Part shown: piece by piece, positions 34,075-43,334 of the stretch
Layout of the letters: each line of letters begins with the position of its first letter
How positions within the stretch are numbered: position 1 is the stretch's first letter
Source: Comamonas sp. SCN 67-35
Lineage (GTDB): Bacteria > Pseudomonadota > Gammaproteobacteria > Burkholderiales > Burkholderiaceae_C
Length of the DNA stretch: 64,000 nt
Assembly (NCBI GenBank): GCA_001725255.1
Contig: MEFV01000017.1
Span: forward strand, 1-64,000
Direction: 5' to 3'
Position numbers and translations under genes: made by a program
Notes under the pieces: model-generated
Told to the model about the DNA's origin: nothing
The model's database searches: none
What the model saw: only the letters and a program-made list of their open reading frames with translations

Positions 34075-35417
34075 CGAGCCGCGCTCTCCGATTGCGCCTG
34101 GCGCGGCATGCGCTCGAAAAAGTAACACATCTGCTGCGCGGGCTGAAAGAACTCCAGCACCTCATCGGGCAGCGCATCGCACTTGACGCTGCGGCGTATG
34201 CCGCCTGCCGTGCCCGGCCCCAGGTCCAGCTCCTGCGCCTCGTCCAGCGACACGCCGGCCACGAACGGCAGCACGCACGGGCGCAGCGGCGACTGTGCAT
34301 TGCTCGCCACCACGCGCGCGAACCGCCCGTCGCCCAGCTGCACGATGGAGCCCGGCGGGTAGACGCCCATCATGCGGATGAAAGCGGCCAGCACCGTGGT
34401 CGGGTCAAAGCGCTTGCGTTCCTGGGAAAACAGGCGGGCCAGCGCCTCGTGCGGCGTATGCGACGCCTCCCCGTGCAGGGGATTGCACAGCCGGTCGTAG
34501 CGATTGACCAGCGCCAGAATCTGCCCATGGCGGCTGATCTGCGCGCCGCTGCTGCCCTTGGGAAAGCCGCTGCCGTCCACCATCTCGTGGTGCTCGCCTA
34601 TGGCTTGCACCAGGTCGGCATCGAAACCCATGCGCTGGGCAATGACCATGGAGCGTTGCACGTGCTCCTCGTACAGGCGCCTGTCACCCGCCGACAACGC
34701 CGCCCCGGGCGCGGCAATGTGCGCGGGCAGTTCGATCTTGCCGATATCGTGCAGCAGGCCCGCCGCCCCCAGAAGGCGCAGCGACGCGGCCCCCAGGTTC
34801 AACGACCGCCCGAGCAGCATGGCCAGCACCATCACGTTCACGCTGTGCTTGATCTGGCGCTGCCCCGCCACCTGCGCCAGCAGGTGCACCGCGTAGTTCT
34901 CCGCCTCCATCAGTTCGGCAACGCCGGTGCGCACCCACTCCTGCACGCGCTCGCGCAGAACCGTCGGCGTGTCCTGCACACCGGCGAGCACGTCGGCATA
35001 GAGCGCCGCCGCCTCCTGAAAGCGCGCGTACGAATGCGACTGCAGGCTTGAATTGGTCTTGCGCGCCACGCCCTCCGATGGCGCCGAAGCCGCCGCGCCG
35101 GGCCGGTCCGCAGGCCCGTCCAGGGGCTCGACGCCGGCCGCATCGCCCTGCGCGGCACCGCCCGGGGCGGCGGGTGCATCCGCGGCCTGCCCGGCCTCAT
35201 CGCCCGCCACCATGCTTCTGGATGGCACGTGGCGAACCTCTCGCAGCCCCAGATCACGCAAAACCCGAATCTGATCGAGCGACGCGATGCGAAAGCTGCT
35301 CGTCGGAAACGGATGGTTCATCCATCCGATTTCCAGCCGCACGTACATGCCGACGCGGAGATCTTCGATGTTGATCAGAACGTAATCAGGCACGGTAACG
35401 CCGTTTTGCAAGTACAT
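34071..35417 (-). CDS. HD-GYP domain phosphodiesterase with DUF3391-like N-terminus
   Basis: This 448-residue protein probably hydrolyses c-di-GMP. The N-terminal segment DYVLINIEDLRVGMYVRLEIGWMNHPF resembles DUF3391. An Ala/Pro-rich linker follows (about 75-125). The HD-GYP domain then has KHSVNVMVLAMLLG, LLHDIGKIELP, the GEHHEMVDGSGFPKG segment that replaces the usual HHExxDGxGYP, and ALVNRYDRL. The metal-binding HD pair is present; Phe stands in place of Tyr in the GYP part. It is the first gene of a two-gene operon. Confidence 0.88.
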   Translation of the reverse strand: MYLQNGVTVPDYVLINIEDLRVGMYVRLEIGWMNHPFPTSSFRIASLDQIRVLRDLGLREVRHVPSRSMVAGDEAGQAADAPAAPGGAAQGDAAGVEPLDGPADRPGAAASAPSEGVARKTNSSLQSHSYARFQEAAALYADVLAGVQDTPTVLRERVQEWVRTGVAELMEAENYAVHLLAQVAGQRQIKHSVNVMVLAMLLGRSLNLGAASLRLLGAAGLLHDIGKIELPAHIAAPGAALSAGDRRLYEEHVQRSMVIAQRMGFDADLVQAIGEHHEMVDGSGFPKGSSGAQISRHGQILALVNRYDRLCNPLHGEASHTPHEALARLFSQERKRFDPTTVLAAFIRMMGVYPPGSIVQLGDGRFARVVASNAQSPLRPCVLPFVAGVSLDEAQELDLGPGTAGGIRRSVKCDALPDEVLEFFQPAQQMCYFFERMPRQAQSESAAR

Positions 35418-35771
35418 GCATCATCCCGGAACCCATGCTCGTGACATCGGCTTGCATGCACCTTGCAAATGAAAAAATTGTCAAACTCGCCGAAAAAATC
35501 GGCAAGCCGTCGTCGATGGGAGCGGAACAAGGAATCAAACCCACATCCATCATCCGTACCATATACGAAAATGTGAGCATTGTATGGGACCGCCTGTACA
35601 AAACAAGCATTTCAGGCCATCCGGCCGGCGCGTGCCGCGCCGGATCGGACCACCGGAAATACGCCGGCACAGGGCTGGAAAAGCGGCGCAGACGTCCGGT
35701 GGCGCGGAAAATCGCGATTGCAGGGCCCGCTCTGCAGGGCCAGGGGGCGGTATCGACACCCTGGAACGGCA
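35418..35771. other. Intergenic region without a gene
   Basis: This region is less GC-rich than its surroundings and holds the upstream region of the HD-GYP gene on the minus strand. I see no convincing ORF, RNA or hairpin. A short repeat (GCATGCA, GCATGGGT, GCATGCAA) lies at about 35415-35465. Confidence 0.4.
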
Positions 35772-36899
35772 TCAAGCCATCTGCGCGATGGTGTTGCGAA
35801 AGCGCTGCAACGACAGCGCGAACAGGGCGGCCGCGATCAATGTCAGCGCCGCGAACTGCGGCCAGACCACGTCCGGCCCGGCGCCACGGAACAGGATGGC
35901 CTGGCTCAGCTTCACGAACTGCGTGGTCGGCGCCGCCTCCATCAGCCATTGCAGCACGACAGGCATGCTTTCGCGCGGCGTGATGCCGCCGGAGAGGATC
36001 TGCATCGGGATGATGGTCAGCATCATCAGCATGCCGAACTGCGGCATGTTGCGCGCCAGCGTGGCCAGGAAGATGCCGAGCGAGGTGCAGGCGATGAGGC
36101 ACAGCGCGGTGCCGGCGAAGAACAGCGCCAGCGAGCCGGCCACCGGCACCCCCAGGGCGCCGCGCACGACGAAGGTGACCGCCATCCAGGTCGCCAGCAG
36201 CACCACGGCGCTCATGGACCAGATCTTGGCCGACATGATTTCGGCGGGCGTGACCGGCATCACCAGCAGGTGCTCGATGGTGCCGTGCTCGCGCTCGCGG
36301 ATCAGCGCCGCGCCGGCCAGGATGATGGACAGCATGGCGATGTGGTCGATGACCTGCGCCAGGCTGCCCCACCAGACCGGGTCCAGCGCCGGATTGAAGC
36401 GCGCCCGCAGAGCCAGGTCCACCGGCGGGATGGACGCAGCGCGGTAGCGCTGGGTGAACTCGGTGATCTCGCCGCCGACGATCTGCTGCAGGTAGCCGCT
36501 GCCGACGAAGGCCTGGCTCATGCGTGTGGCGTCCACGTTGAGCTGGATCTGCGGCGCGCGGCCGGCCAGCAGATCGCGCTGGAAGTGGCGCGGAATCACC
36601 ATCGCGAAGGTGTAGATGCCGGCATCCATGCCCGGGTCCATCTGCGACCAATCGATCATGCGCGGCGCGCTGAAATGCGGCGGATACAGCGCCGAGGCGA
36701 TGCGCTGCGACAGCGGCGAGCGATCCTCGTCGACGATGGCCACGGGGGCATCGCGCAGCGCCTCGGGCGCGGCCTTGGCCCCCGTGTAGACGCCCACCGT
36801 GAACACGTAGACGATGAGGATCAGCATCATCGGGTCGCGCCACAGCGTCCACAGCTCCTTGGTGCCCAGGCGCCAGGTGTTGGCAAGGAACTGGCGCAT
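35772..36899 (-). CDS. ABC-2 type transporter permease (YhhJ-like)
   Basis: This is a membrane protein of 375 residues. An N-terminal membrane segment (MMLILIVYVFTVGVYTG), a periplasmic domain of about 150 residues and five C-terminal membrane segments are visible. The family motif REREHGTIEHLLVMPVTPAEIMSAK and the last-helix region MQILSGGITPRESMP identify it as an ABC-2 permease. It is the third gene of a HlyD / RbbA-like / permease exporter operon, starting three bases after the RbbA-like stop. The substrate is unknown; such systems are often assigned to multidrug efflux. Confidence 0.88.
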   Translation of the reverse strand: MRQFLANTWRLGTKELWTLWRDPMMLILIVYVFTVGVYTGAKAAPEALRDAPVAIVDEDRSPLSQRIASALYPPHFSAPRMIDWSQMDPGMDAGIYTFAMVIPRHFQRDLLAGRAPQIQLNVDATRMSQAFVGSGYLQQIVGGEITEFTQRYRAASIPPVDLALRARFNPALDPVWWGSLAQVIDHIAMLSIILAGAALIREREHGTIEHLLVMPVTPAEIMSAKIWSMSAVVLLATWMAVTFVVRGALGVPVAGSLALFFAGTALCLIACTSLGIFLATLARNMPQFGMLMMLTIIPMQILSGGITPRESMPVVLQWLMEAAPTTQFVKLSQAILFRGAGPDVVWPQFAALTLIAAALFALSLQRFRNTIAQMA

Positions 36900-36902
36900 G
36901 GT

Positions 36903-39707
36903 TCAGCGCTCCTGCTTGCGCAGCAGGGCGATCGCCGCGCCGACGATGAGCGGCGTGGCGATCAGCAAGGGCACGAACGAGGCGCTCAGGTCGCCAAATT
37001 GCAGCGCCTTGTTGAACACGCCGCGGCTGATGTCGATCATGTGCGTGGCCGGGTAGACCTCGCCGATGACGCGCCCCAGGCCCTGCAGCGAGGACACCGG
37101 GTCGTTGACGCCGGCGAACTGCACCGTCGGAATCATGGTGCCCAGCATGGCGAAGAACATCGCCGCGATCTGGCTCCTGGTGATGCTGGACGCCAGCAGG
37201 CCCATGCCGGTCGCGCAGAAGCTGAAGATCAGCGCCGCCAGCAGCAGGGTGGCGAAGCTGCCCTTGACCGGCACCGCGAACACCGTGACGGCCAGCAGCA
37301 TCATGAGCAGGAAGTTCAGCAGCGCCAGCACCACGTAGGGCAGCTGCTTGCCCAGCAGGAACTCGCTGCGCGTGACCGGCGTGACGTACAGGTTGATGAT
37401 GGAGCCCGTCTCCTTCTCGCGCACCACGGCCAGCGCCGCCAGCATGGCCGGCAGCATCAGCAGCAGCATGGGGATGACGCTGGGCACCATGGCCGGCAGG
37501 CTTTTCACGTCCGGGTTGTAGCGAAAGCGTGTCTCGATGCCGGCGCTGCCCGGCGGCGGCGCGCCGCCACGCGCGGCGGCCTGCTCGCCCAGCCAGTGCT
37601 GGTGGATGCCCTGCACATAACCCTGGACGGTCTCGGCGCGCTGCGGCATCGAGCCGTCCACCCAGGCGCCGATCTGCACCTTGTGCCCGCGCAACACGTC
37701 GCGGGCGAAGCCGGGCGGAATCTCCAGCGCCAGGTTCAGCTCGCCGCTGACCATGCGGCGATCCAGCTCGGCATAGTCGCTGATCGGCGGGCGCTCGACA
37801 AAGTAGCGCGAGCCGGCCAGGCTCGTGGCGTAGCTGTGGCTCAGGGTGGACTGGTCGCGGTCGAGCATGGCGTAGCGCAGGTCGTTCACGTCGGTGCTGA
37901 TGCCAAAGCCCATCACCAGCATCAGGAGCACCGAACCCGCCAGCGCCAGGGTCAGGCGCACCGGGTCGCGCCGCAGCTCCAGCGCCTCGCGCCACATGTA
38001 GCTCAGCAGGCGCCGCAGGCTGAAGGCGGACTGCGAAGTAGCTATTGTTTTTCTAGCTGTTTCCGCGCTTTGCACCTGAATTCCAGATATTTTTGAATCT
38101 GAAACAATTTCCGGGTCAGCGCGGGTAGCTACATTTTTTGATTCAGGCTGTGGCGCCTGTCCGCCTTGCGCCTCCAGCAGGTAGCCGATGAAGGCCTGCT
38201 CCAGCGTGCGTGCGCCGCGTTTTTCGACCAGGCGGGCCGGCGTATCGCTGTCGAGCACCCGGCCAGCGTGCATCATCGACATGCGGTCGCAGCGCTCGGC
38301 CTCGTTCATGAAGTGGGTCGAGAGGAAGATCGTCACCCGGTCGCGGCGCGAGAGCTCCACCAGCAGGCGCCAGAACGCGTCGCGCGCCACCGGGTCCACG
38401 CCCGACGTGGGCTCGTCCAGGATCAGGAGCTCGGGCCGGTGCACCATGGCCACCGCCAGCGACAGGCGCTGGCGCATGCCCAGCGGCAGGCTGGCAGGCA
38501 GGCTGCCCTGCAGCTCGGCCAGGCCAAAGCGCCGCGCCATGTCGACCACGCGGTGGCCGATTTCGGCCTCGGGCACGCCGAACAGGCGCGCATGCAGCTC
38601 CAGGTTCTGGCGCACCGTCAGCTCGCCATAGAGCGAGAAGGACTGAGACATGTAGCCGACGCGGCGGCGCGTGGCCATGTCCCTCGGGTCGACTTCGTGG
38701 CCCAGCAGCCAGGCCCGGCCCTCGCTGGCCGCAAGCAGGCCGGTGAGCATTTTCATGGTCACGGTCTTGCCGCAGCCGTTGGAGCCGAGGAAGCCAAAGA
38801 TCTCGCCGCGGCGGATGCGAAACGACACGCGGTCCACGGCGACGAAATCGCCGAAGCGCATGGTCAGGTCCTGTGCCTCGATGACGACGTCATCCTGCGC
38901 CGTCCGCAGAGGCGGAATCTCAACCGCGACGTGGCCGCGCACCTTGGCCTCGGGCAACAGTGCGATGAAGGCCGCCTCCAGCGACACGGTGCCGGTGCGC
39001 GCGAGCAATTCGCCCGGGGCGCCGGTGGCCAACACCTGGCCGTCGTCCATCGCCACCAGCCAGTCGAAGCGCTCGGCCTCGTCCATGTAGGCTGTGGCGA
39101 CGATCACGCTCATGCCCGGACGCTCGCCGCGGATGCGTGCGATCAGCTCCCAGAACTGCGCGCGCGCCAGCGGATCGACGCCGGTGGTCGGCTCGTCCAG
39201 GATCAGCAGGTCCGGGTCATGGATCAGCGCGCAGCACAGGCCGAGCTTTTGCTTCATGCCGCCCGAGAGCTTGCCCACCGGGCGTGCCAGAAACCCGTGC
39301 AATCCCGTGGCGCGGGTCAGCTCGTCGATGCGCCGGCGCCGCTCGGCCGCGCCATGGCCGAACAGGCGCGCAAAGAACTGCAGGTTCTCCTGCACCGACA
39401 AGGTGGGATAGAGGTTCTTGCCCAGGCCCTGCGGCATGTAGGCGATGCGCGGGCAGGCCGCGTTGCGGTGGCGACTGCTGACCATGTCGCCGCCCAGCAC
39501 CTGCACGCGCCCCTGCTGCACGGCGCGCGCGCCCGCCAGCAGCGACAGCAGACTGGACTTGCCCACGCCGTCGGGCCCGATCAGGCCGACCATCCGGCCG
39601 GCCGGAATGCTCAGCGTGATACCGGCCAGCGCTTCGACCTTGCCATAGTGCAGCCGCAGCTGCTCGACGACAGCCGCCGGCGGGGCGTTCGTCACGGGCG
39701 AGGTCAT
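36903..39707 (-). CDS. RbbA-like ABC transporter with two ATPase domains fused to a permease
   Basis: This 934-residue protein has two ABC ATPase domains. The first has Walker [11 protein letters not shown], signature LSGGMKQK and Walker [17 protein letters not shown]. The second has GSNGCGKTV, a divergent signature LPLGMRQR and [18 protein letters not shown]-terminal ABC-2 permease half (from about residue 570) contains [29 protein letters not shown]. The linker between ATPase 2 and the membrane domain ([21 protein letters not shown] and on) is encoded by AT-rich repeat-like DNA. The start at 39707 overlaps the HlyD stop by four bases (ATGA). RbbA in E. coli was named as a ribosome-associated ATPase, but this operon context supports export. 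Confidence 0.88.
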   Translation of the reverse strand: MTSPVTNAPPAAVVEQLRLHYGKVEALAGITLSIPAGRMVGLIGPDGVGKSSLLSLLAGARAVQQGRVQVLGGDMVSSRHRNAACPRIAYMPQGLGKNLYPTLSVQENLQFFARLFGHGAAERRRRIDELTRATGLHGFLARPVGKLSGGMKQKLGLCCALIHDPDLLILDEPTTGVDPLARAQFWELIARIRGERPGMSVIVATAYMDEAERFDWLVAMDDGQVLATGAPGELLARTGTVSLEAAFIALLPEAKVRGHVAVEIPPLRTAQDDVVIEAQDLTMRFGDFVAVDRVSFRIRRGEIFGFLGSNGCGKTVTMKMLTGLLAASEGRAWLLGHEVDPRDMATRRRVGYMSQSFSLYGELTVRQNLELHARLFGVPEAEIGHRVVDMARRFGLAELQGSLPASLPLGMRQRLSLAVAMVHRPELLILDEPTSGVDPVARDAFWRLLVELSRRDRVTIFLSTHFMNEAERCDRMSMMHAGRVLDSDTPARLVEKRGARTLEQAFIGYLLEAQGGQAPQPESKNVATRADPEIVSDSKISGIQVQSAETARKTIATSQSAFSLRRLLSYMWREALELRRDPVRLTLALAGSVLLMLVMGFGISTDVNDLRYAMLDRDQSTLSHSYATSLAGSRYFVERPPISDYAELDRRMVSGELNLALEIPPGFARDVLRGHKVQIGAWVDGSMPQRAETVQGYVQGIHQHWLGEQAAARGGAPPPGSAGIETRFRYNPDVKSLPAMVPSVIPMLLLMLPAMLAALAVVREKETGSIINLYVTPVTRSEFLLGKQLPYVVLALLNFLLMMLLAVTVFAVPVKGSFATLLLAALIFSFCATGMGLLASSITRSQIAAMFFAMLGTMIPTVQFAGVNDPVSSLQGLGRVIGEVYPATHMIDISRGVFNKALQFGDLSASFVPLLIATPLIVGAAIALLRKQER
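38040..38146. repeat. Dispersed comamonad repeat, copy 5 (diverged, inside the RbbA-like gene)
   Basis: This AT-rich stretch has TCTAGCTGTTTCCGCGC and, in the opposite sense, TCAGCGCGGGTAGCTACATTTTTTGATTCA. It may be two inverted partial copies. It encodes the linker of the RbbA-like protein. The match is weaker than for the other copies. Confidence 0.45.
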
Positions 39708-40777
39708 CGGCCCACCTTCAGCGCCAGGCGCGCTGGCCACTCGCGCGTGGGATCGAGCCGCACCCAGGCCTCGCCCGGCACGCCGGTCTTGACCTGCTCC
39801 AGATGTTCGCGCAGCAAGTCGCGGTCGATTTGCGCGCGCACGCGAAACATCAGCTTCTCGCGCTCGCTGGCGGTTTCCACCGTCTTGGGCGTGAACTGCG
39901 CCGTGCTGGCGATGAAAGAGACCTTGGCCGGAATCACGTAGCCGGGCGCCGCGTCCAGCACGATGCGTACCTCACTGCCCAGCGCCAGCCGGCCTGCAGC
40001 CTCGGTGGGCAGGAAGAAGGTCATGTACACATCCGACAGGTCGATCAGGTTCAGCACCCGCCCGCCCGCGCCCAGCACCTCGCCGGGCTGGGCCACGCGC
40101 AGCTGCACGCGGCCGTCGCGCGGCGCCTTGAGCTGGCTGTCGTCGATCTCGGCCTGCACGCGCTGCAGCGTGGCCTGAACCGCCTCGACCTGCGAGCGCG
40201 CGCTGACCACCTGCGCCTCGGCCGCCGCGATGGCGGCATCGGCAGACCTGGCCTGCGCCCGCGCGGCAGCGACACTCGCCTCGGCACTTTGCATGCGTGC
40301 GCGGTCGTCGTCCAGGGTCTGGGCCGAGATGGCGCCCTCCTTGACCAGGATTTCGGAGCGTTCCAGGTGGCGCCGGGCCGCGTGGAGTTCGGCCCCGGCG
40401 CGGGTCACCTGCGCCATCAGCGCGGCCCGGTCGCTCTGGCGCATCGCCACCTGCGCCTGGGCACTGGCCACCGCGTGGATGGCCTGCTGACGATTCGCCG
40501 TCACCTCGAGCAACTGCGCCTGCAGCGTCTGCACCTGCATGGTGGCCAGCACCTGGCCCGCCTTCACGAAGTCGCCTTCATCGACCAGGATGTCACCGAC
40601 ACGGCCAGGCAGCTTGGTGGCGATGTCCACCTCGGTCGCCTCGATGCGGCCGTTGCCGCGCATGAAGGCGCCGTCCTCCGTGCCGGCGCTGAAACGATGC
40701 CAGGCGTACCAGCCCATCAGCGCCAGTGCGACGGCGATGAGAGCGGGAAGCAGCTTGTTCTTGAAGGAGATGGCCAT
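39704..40777 (-). CDS. HlyD-family membrane fusion protein (efflux periplasmic adaptor)
   Basis: This 357-residue protein has one N-terminal membrane anchor (about 8-25, [17 protein letters not shown]) and a lipoyl-like half-motif ([23 protein letters not shown]). A long coiled-coil hairpin (about 85-210) and the second lipoyl half ([20 protein letters not shown]) follow. It links the inner-membrane ABC pump to an outer-membrane channel, which is not seen here. An ATG at 40795 is also in frame; 40777 was chosen because GGGAA stands at a usable distance. Confidence 0.9.
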   Translation of the reverse strand: MAISFKNKLLPALIAVALALMGWYAWHRFSAGTEDGAFMRGNGRIEATEVDIATKLPGRVGDILVDEGDFVKAGQVLATMQVQTLQAQLLEVTANRQQAIHAVASAQAQVAMRQSDRAALMAQVTRAGAELHAARRHLERSEILVKEGAISAQTLDDDRARMQSAEASVAAARAQARSADAAIAAAEAQVVSARSQVEAVQATLQRVQAEIDDSQLKAPRDGRVQLRVAQPGEVLGAGGRVLNLIDLSDVYMTFFLPTEAAGRLALGSEVRIVLDAAPGYVIPAKVSFIASTAQFTPKTVETASEREKLMFRVRAQIDRDLLREHLEQVKTGVPGEAWVRLDPTREWPARLALKVGR

Positions 40778-41202
40778 GATGATTCCCGAAAACATGAAAT
40801 CGGCGAAAGGGACGGCACGGGCAGCAGAGGCGTATCGCCTGGCTGTTGCGCGATCCGGCAGCCAGCACAGCCCAGAGCGTAACCCGGCTGACCACCCCCA
40901 AAACCGGCGGCATCAGGCTGGGAGCGAAATATCAGCGCCTGCAACGCGGCGCGGTTCTGGTTGCGTTTGGCGTTGAAGCACCTGCGCGCAGAACACCTCC
41001 CACTCGCGCCCGTTCTGCAGCCCCGGCATCACCGTGTGCCGCTGAGGGCCGCCCAATGCGGATACCATCGAAAACCATCCACGGAAATCAGCTCTTGCAC
41101 GGGGCAGGACCGATTCGATGATGATTTGAACGGGGTCAGCGTGCTGCCGCGTCCGTTGCCCGCTTTCCGATCGGCTGCGGCCCGAGCCTGTGAGGAGACG
41201 TC
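40778..41202. other. Intergenic region with an imperfect FNR-like dyad
   Basis: No gene was recognised. Positions 41126-41139 read TTGAACGGGGTCAG, two bases away from the TTGAC-N4-GTCAA dyad found at 46005. It lies 64 bases before the Crp/Fnr gene and may be an autoregulatory site. A ribosome site GAGGAG precedes 41203. Confidence 0.35.
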
Positions 41203-41985
41203 ATGGAAAGCGAAGCAAACAAAATGGGGCCAGGTGCCGGGCGGGACACGAAAGCGGCTGCCCTGGAGGGTTCGCCGGATCAGCATCCCCAGACCGGGCA
41301 AGTGGATCGCTTGAGCCGCCGATCCATCCGTGACTTGCTTGCAAAAACGCCGCTGTTTGGCGAACTCGGGGCCGACGAGCTGGATCTGCTGGCGCAGGGC
41401 ACGCGCAAAGTCCGCGTCGGACATGGCGACGTCATCTTCCGTAGAGGTGATCCTTGTGCCGGATTCCATGTCATCGTCTGCGGCCAGGTCAAGTTGGTTC
41501 ATGCCTCGGCTGCCGGCATCGAGCGCGTCATGCGCCTGATCGGTGCCGGCGACAGTTTTGGCGAGGCCTTCATGTTCCTCGAACGGGACTATGTCGTCAC
41601 GGCCGAGGCCCTGTGCGATACGCTGCTGCTGCATGTGCAGCGCGAGGCACTCTTCAAAAAGCTGGATTGCAATCCCCAGTTGGCACGCAGCATGTTGGTG
41701 AGCCTGAGCCATCGGCTGTACATGCTGATGGGCGACGTGGGAGCGTACACCACGCGCTCCGGCTCCCAGCGCCTCATTGGCTACCTGTTTCGCGCGGCCC
41801 AGGGGCGTGAAGGTGTTCCCTTCAGAATCGAAATGACCAAAGGGGTGATTGCTTCCCGCCTGAATCTGACGCCCGAGCATTTTTCGCGGATTCTGCGTGA
41901 ACTGAGCGAGCGCAAGCTGATCCGCGTGAAGGGCCGGGAGTTCACGATTCTCGATCCCGAGGGGTTGCGGGCCTTCAGCGACTGA
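41203..41985 (+). CDS. Crp/Fnr-family transcriptional regulator (DNR/NnrR-like)
   Basis: This 260-residue regulator has an N-terminal tail of about 40 residues. A cyclic-nucleotide-binding-type sensor domain follows (KTPLFGELGADELDLLAQGT, and LIGAGDSFGEAFMFLE). The dimer helix precedes a C-terminal winged helix with TKGVIASRLNLTPEHFSRILRELSERKLIRV. The recognition helix has Glu, Ser and Arg in the spacing ExxSR used by FNR and DNR to read TTGA half sites. The FNR cysteine cluster is absent, so it is not an Fe-S oxygen sensor. A heme- or NO-dependent DNR-like mode is possible. It converges on the heme operon, whose promoter region carries a TTGAC-N4-GTCAA box. Confidence 0.87.
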   Translation: MESEANKMGPGAGRDTKAAALEGSPDQHPQTGQVDRLSRRSIRDLLAKTPLFGELGADELDLLAQGTRKVRVGHGDVIFRRGDPCAGFHVIVCGQVKLVHASAAGIERVMRLIGAGDSFGEAFMFLERDYVVTAEALCDTLLLHVQREALFKKLDCNPQLARSMLVSLSHRLYMLMGDVGAYTTRSGSQRLIGYLFRAAQGREGVPFRIEMTKGVIASRLNLTPEHFSRILRELSERKLIRVKGREFTILDPEGLRAFSD

Positions 41986-42149
41986 CGATCGGGTTGCGTA
42001 GCCGCCGCATGAATGACGACGCCTTGCTGGCCACGCGCCAGACATACCCCCGCTATCGCCGATGGATGGCGCGAATCATTCGGACGACCCCAAGCCGAAT
42101 CATGTTCGTGGCAGGTGGCCACAGCCCCTGCCACAAGAGCAGCGATTCA

Positions 42150-42818
42150 TCAGGCGTACTGGGATAACCCGTGTTCCAATTCGAAGTAGCGTCCCACTAT
42201 GAAAGGATGCTCATCCTGCATGTACAACCTTGACTTGGACTCCCTGAGCTTTCGTACGCAATCGACAAGCAGACTCAGATCGTTGGTCTCGAAGGTTAGC
42301 AGCCACTCGTAATCACCCAGCCCAAAACCATAGACACCATTGGTGAGGATGTCCGGGGTGAACTCGTGTCCGATGTCGCCATGCTCCCCTATGAGCGCCT
42401 TGCGCTCCCACTTGGGCAGCAGATAGTATTCCGGCTTGCGAATAAAGGGATAAAAGCACAGGTATTCCCTTGGTCGCATACCGACCGCGAAGGATGTCGG
42501 ATGGGTGGAGAATTCGAACGGCTTCGTGATTCCGGTGAATGCGTGGGGCGTGGTGACGTACTGACCAAAAGGCGACCGCCTGATCTCCAGTTGCAGGTCC
42601 TGAATATCATTGAAACGATCAGCGACCATCCAGAAGAGGATATCCGTATGGGCCTGGAATCCCTGGACCACGTAGGTCCCGCGCAACCCGACCCGATCTT
42701 CGTATCTTCTGAAAATCTCGGCCACCCCCTTGATGGCCGTTATCCTGTCGCCTTTTTCCGCCTCATACCATTTCGCCGTGTACTTGACTGCCAGCTGTGC
42801 TGTAAACTGATTTCGCAT
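42150..42818 (-). CDS. chdC: Coproheme decarboxylase, ChdC/HemQ-type (chlorite dismutase family)
   Basis: This 222-residue protein has no signal peptide. It matches the HemQ/ChdC branch of the chlorite dismutase family: EYLCFYPFIRKPEYYLLPKWERKALIGEHGDIGHEF includes the catalytic-Tyr region (YP) and the proximal heme His (EHGDIG). NGVYGFGLGDYEWLLTFETND and the C-terminal FIVGRYFE follow. The pattern is closer to the actinobacterial type (NTVxAFxLGDYEW) than to the Bacillus type. ChdC converts coproheme to heme b in the coproporphyrin-dependent pathway. Being last in an operon with cpfC and cgoX strongly supports this over true chlorite dismutase. The DNA is clearly less GC-rich than the flanking core genes. 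Confidence 0.85.
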   Translation of the reverse strand: MRNQFTAQLAVKYTAKWYEAEKGDRITAIKGVAEIFRRYEDRVGLRGTYVVQGFQAHTDILFWMVADRFNDIQDLQLEIRRSPFGQYVTTPHAFTGITKPFEFSTHPTSFAVGMRPREYLCFYPFIRKPEYYLLPKWERKALIGEHGDIGHEFTPDILTNGVYGFGLGDYEWLLTFETNDLSLLVDCVRKLRESKSRLYMQDEHPFIVGRYFELEHGLSQYA

Positions 42819-42851
42819 GTTCGTTGCTTTCCCGTGACTGTGTTTGAGAGG

Positions 42852-43334
42852 TCAGAGCGACTGTTTGATTGCCGCAATTTGTTTGTAGTGAAATTCGTCG
42901 TGGATCCAGATGGTATCGACCATATTCTTCAAGCTGATCAGACCAAATAAAGGGTGCTCCAGTGATCTTTCGGCCAGGACATCCTCATGTGTTTCGTTGA
43001 ATACCGACTGAAGATCCCTGAAGCGTGATTCTTCCAGCCAGCGGATCAGTTCACCCTTGGAGAAGCGACCGGCAGCCGCCCTCTCCTCGCCGCAATCTTC
43101 TTGCAGACAGGCTGCGAGAAGTGACGGTGCCTTGTCCTCGACTCTTTCACTGCGCGATGAGAGCGCATTCAGAATCAAGATTGCGGTGTCCCGCTCGCTC
43201 ACATACAGATGATGAACGATCTGGCCGATGGAAAGTCCACCCGTTCGTGGTTTCGCATTCAATTGATCCTCTGTCAGCCCTTCGAGGCTATCCAGAAGCA
43301 TCCCGCGGGTTTTGCCAAGTTTTTCAATCAACAT
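42852..43334 (-). CDS. DinB-family putative metal-dependent protein
   Basis: This 160-residue protein is of the DinB four-helix fold. The metal-binding histidines are likely those in GQIVHHLYVSERD (near residue 41) and WIHDEFHYKQIAAIK (H-x3-H near the C-terminus). The biochemical role in a heme operon is unknown; some DinB members are thiol transferases, others have no known activity. Its start overlaps the cgoX stop by 11 bases and it lies 33 bases before chdC, so it is an integral part of the operon. Confidence 0.75.
   Translation of the reverse strand: MLIEKLGKTRGMLLDSLEGLTEDQLNAKPRTGGLSIGQIVHHLYVSERDTAILILNALSSRSERVEDKAPSLLAACLQEDCGEERAAAGRFSKGELIRWLEESRFRDLQSVFNETHEDVLAERSLEHPLFGLISLKNMVDTIWIHDEFHYKQIAAIKQSL

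Noticed and set aside
35386..37995. Long minus-strand frame through the exporter genes
   Set aside because: It is a shadow of the permease and RbbA-like genes in another frame; composition is His/Arg/Gly-rich and domain-free.
42150..42818. True chlorite dismutase (perchlorate respiration)
   Set aside because: No signal peptide, and the operon partners are heme synthesis enzymes; the sequence pattern fits ChdC/HemQ better. No perchlorate reductase genes are in view.
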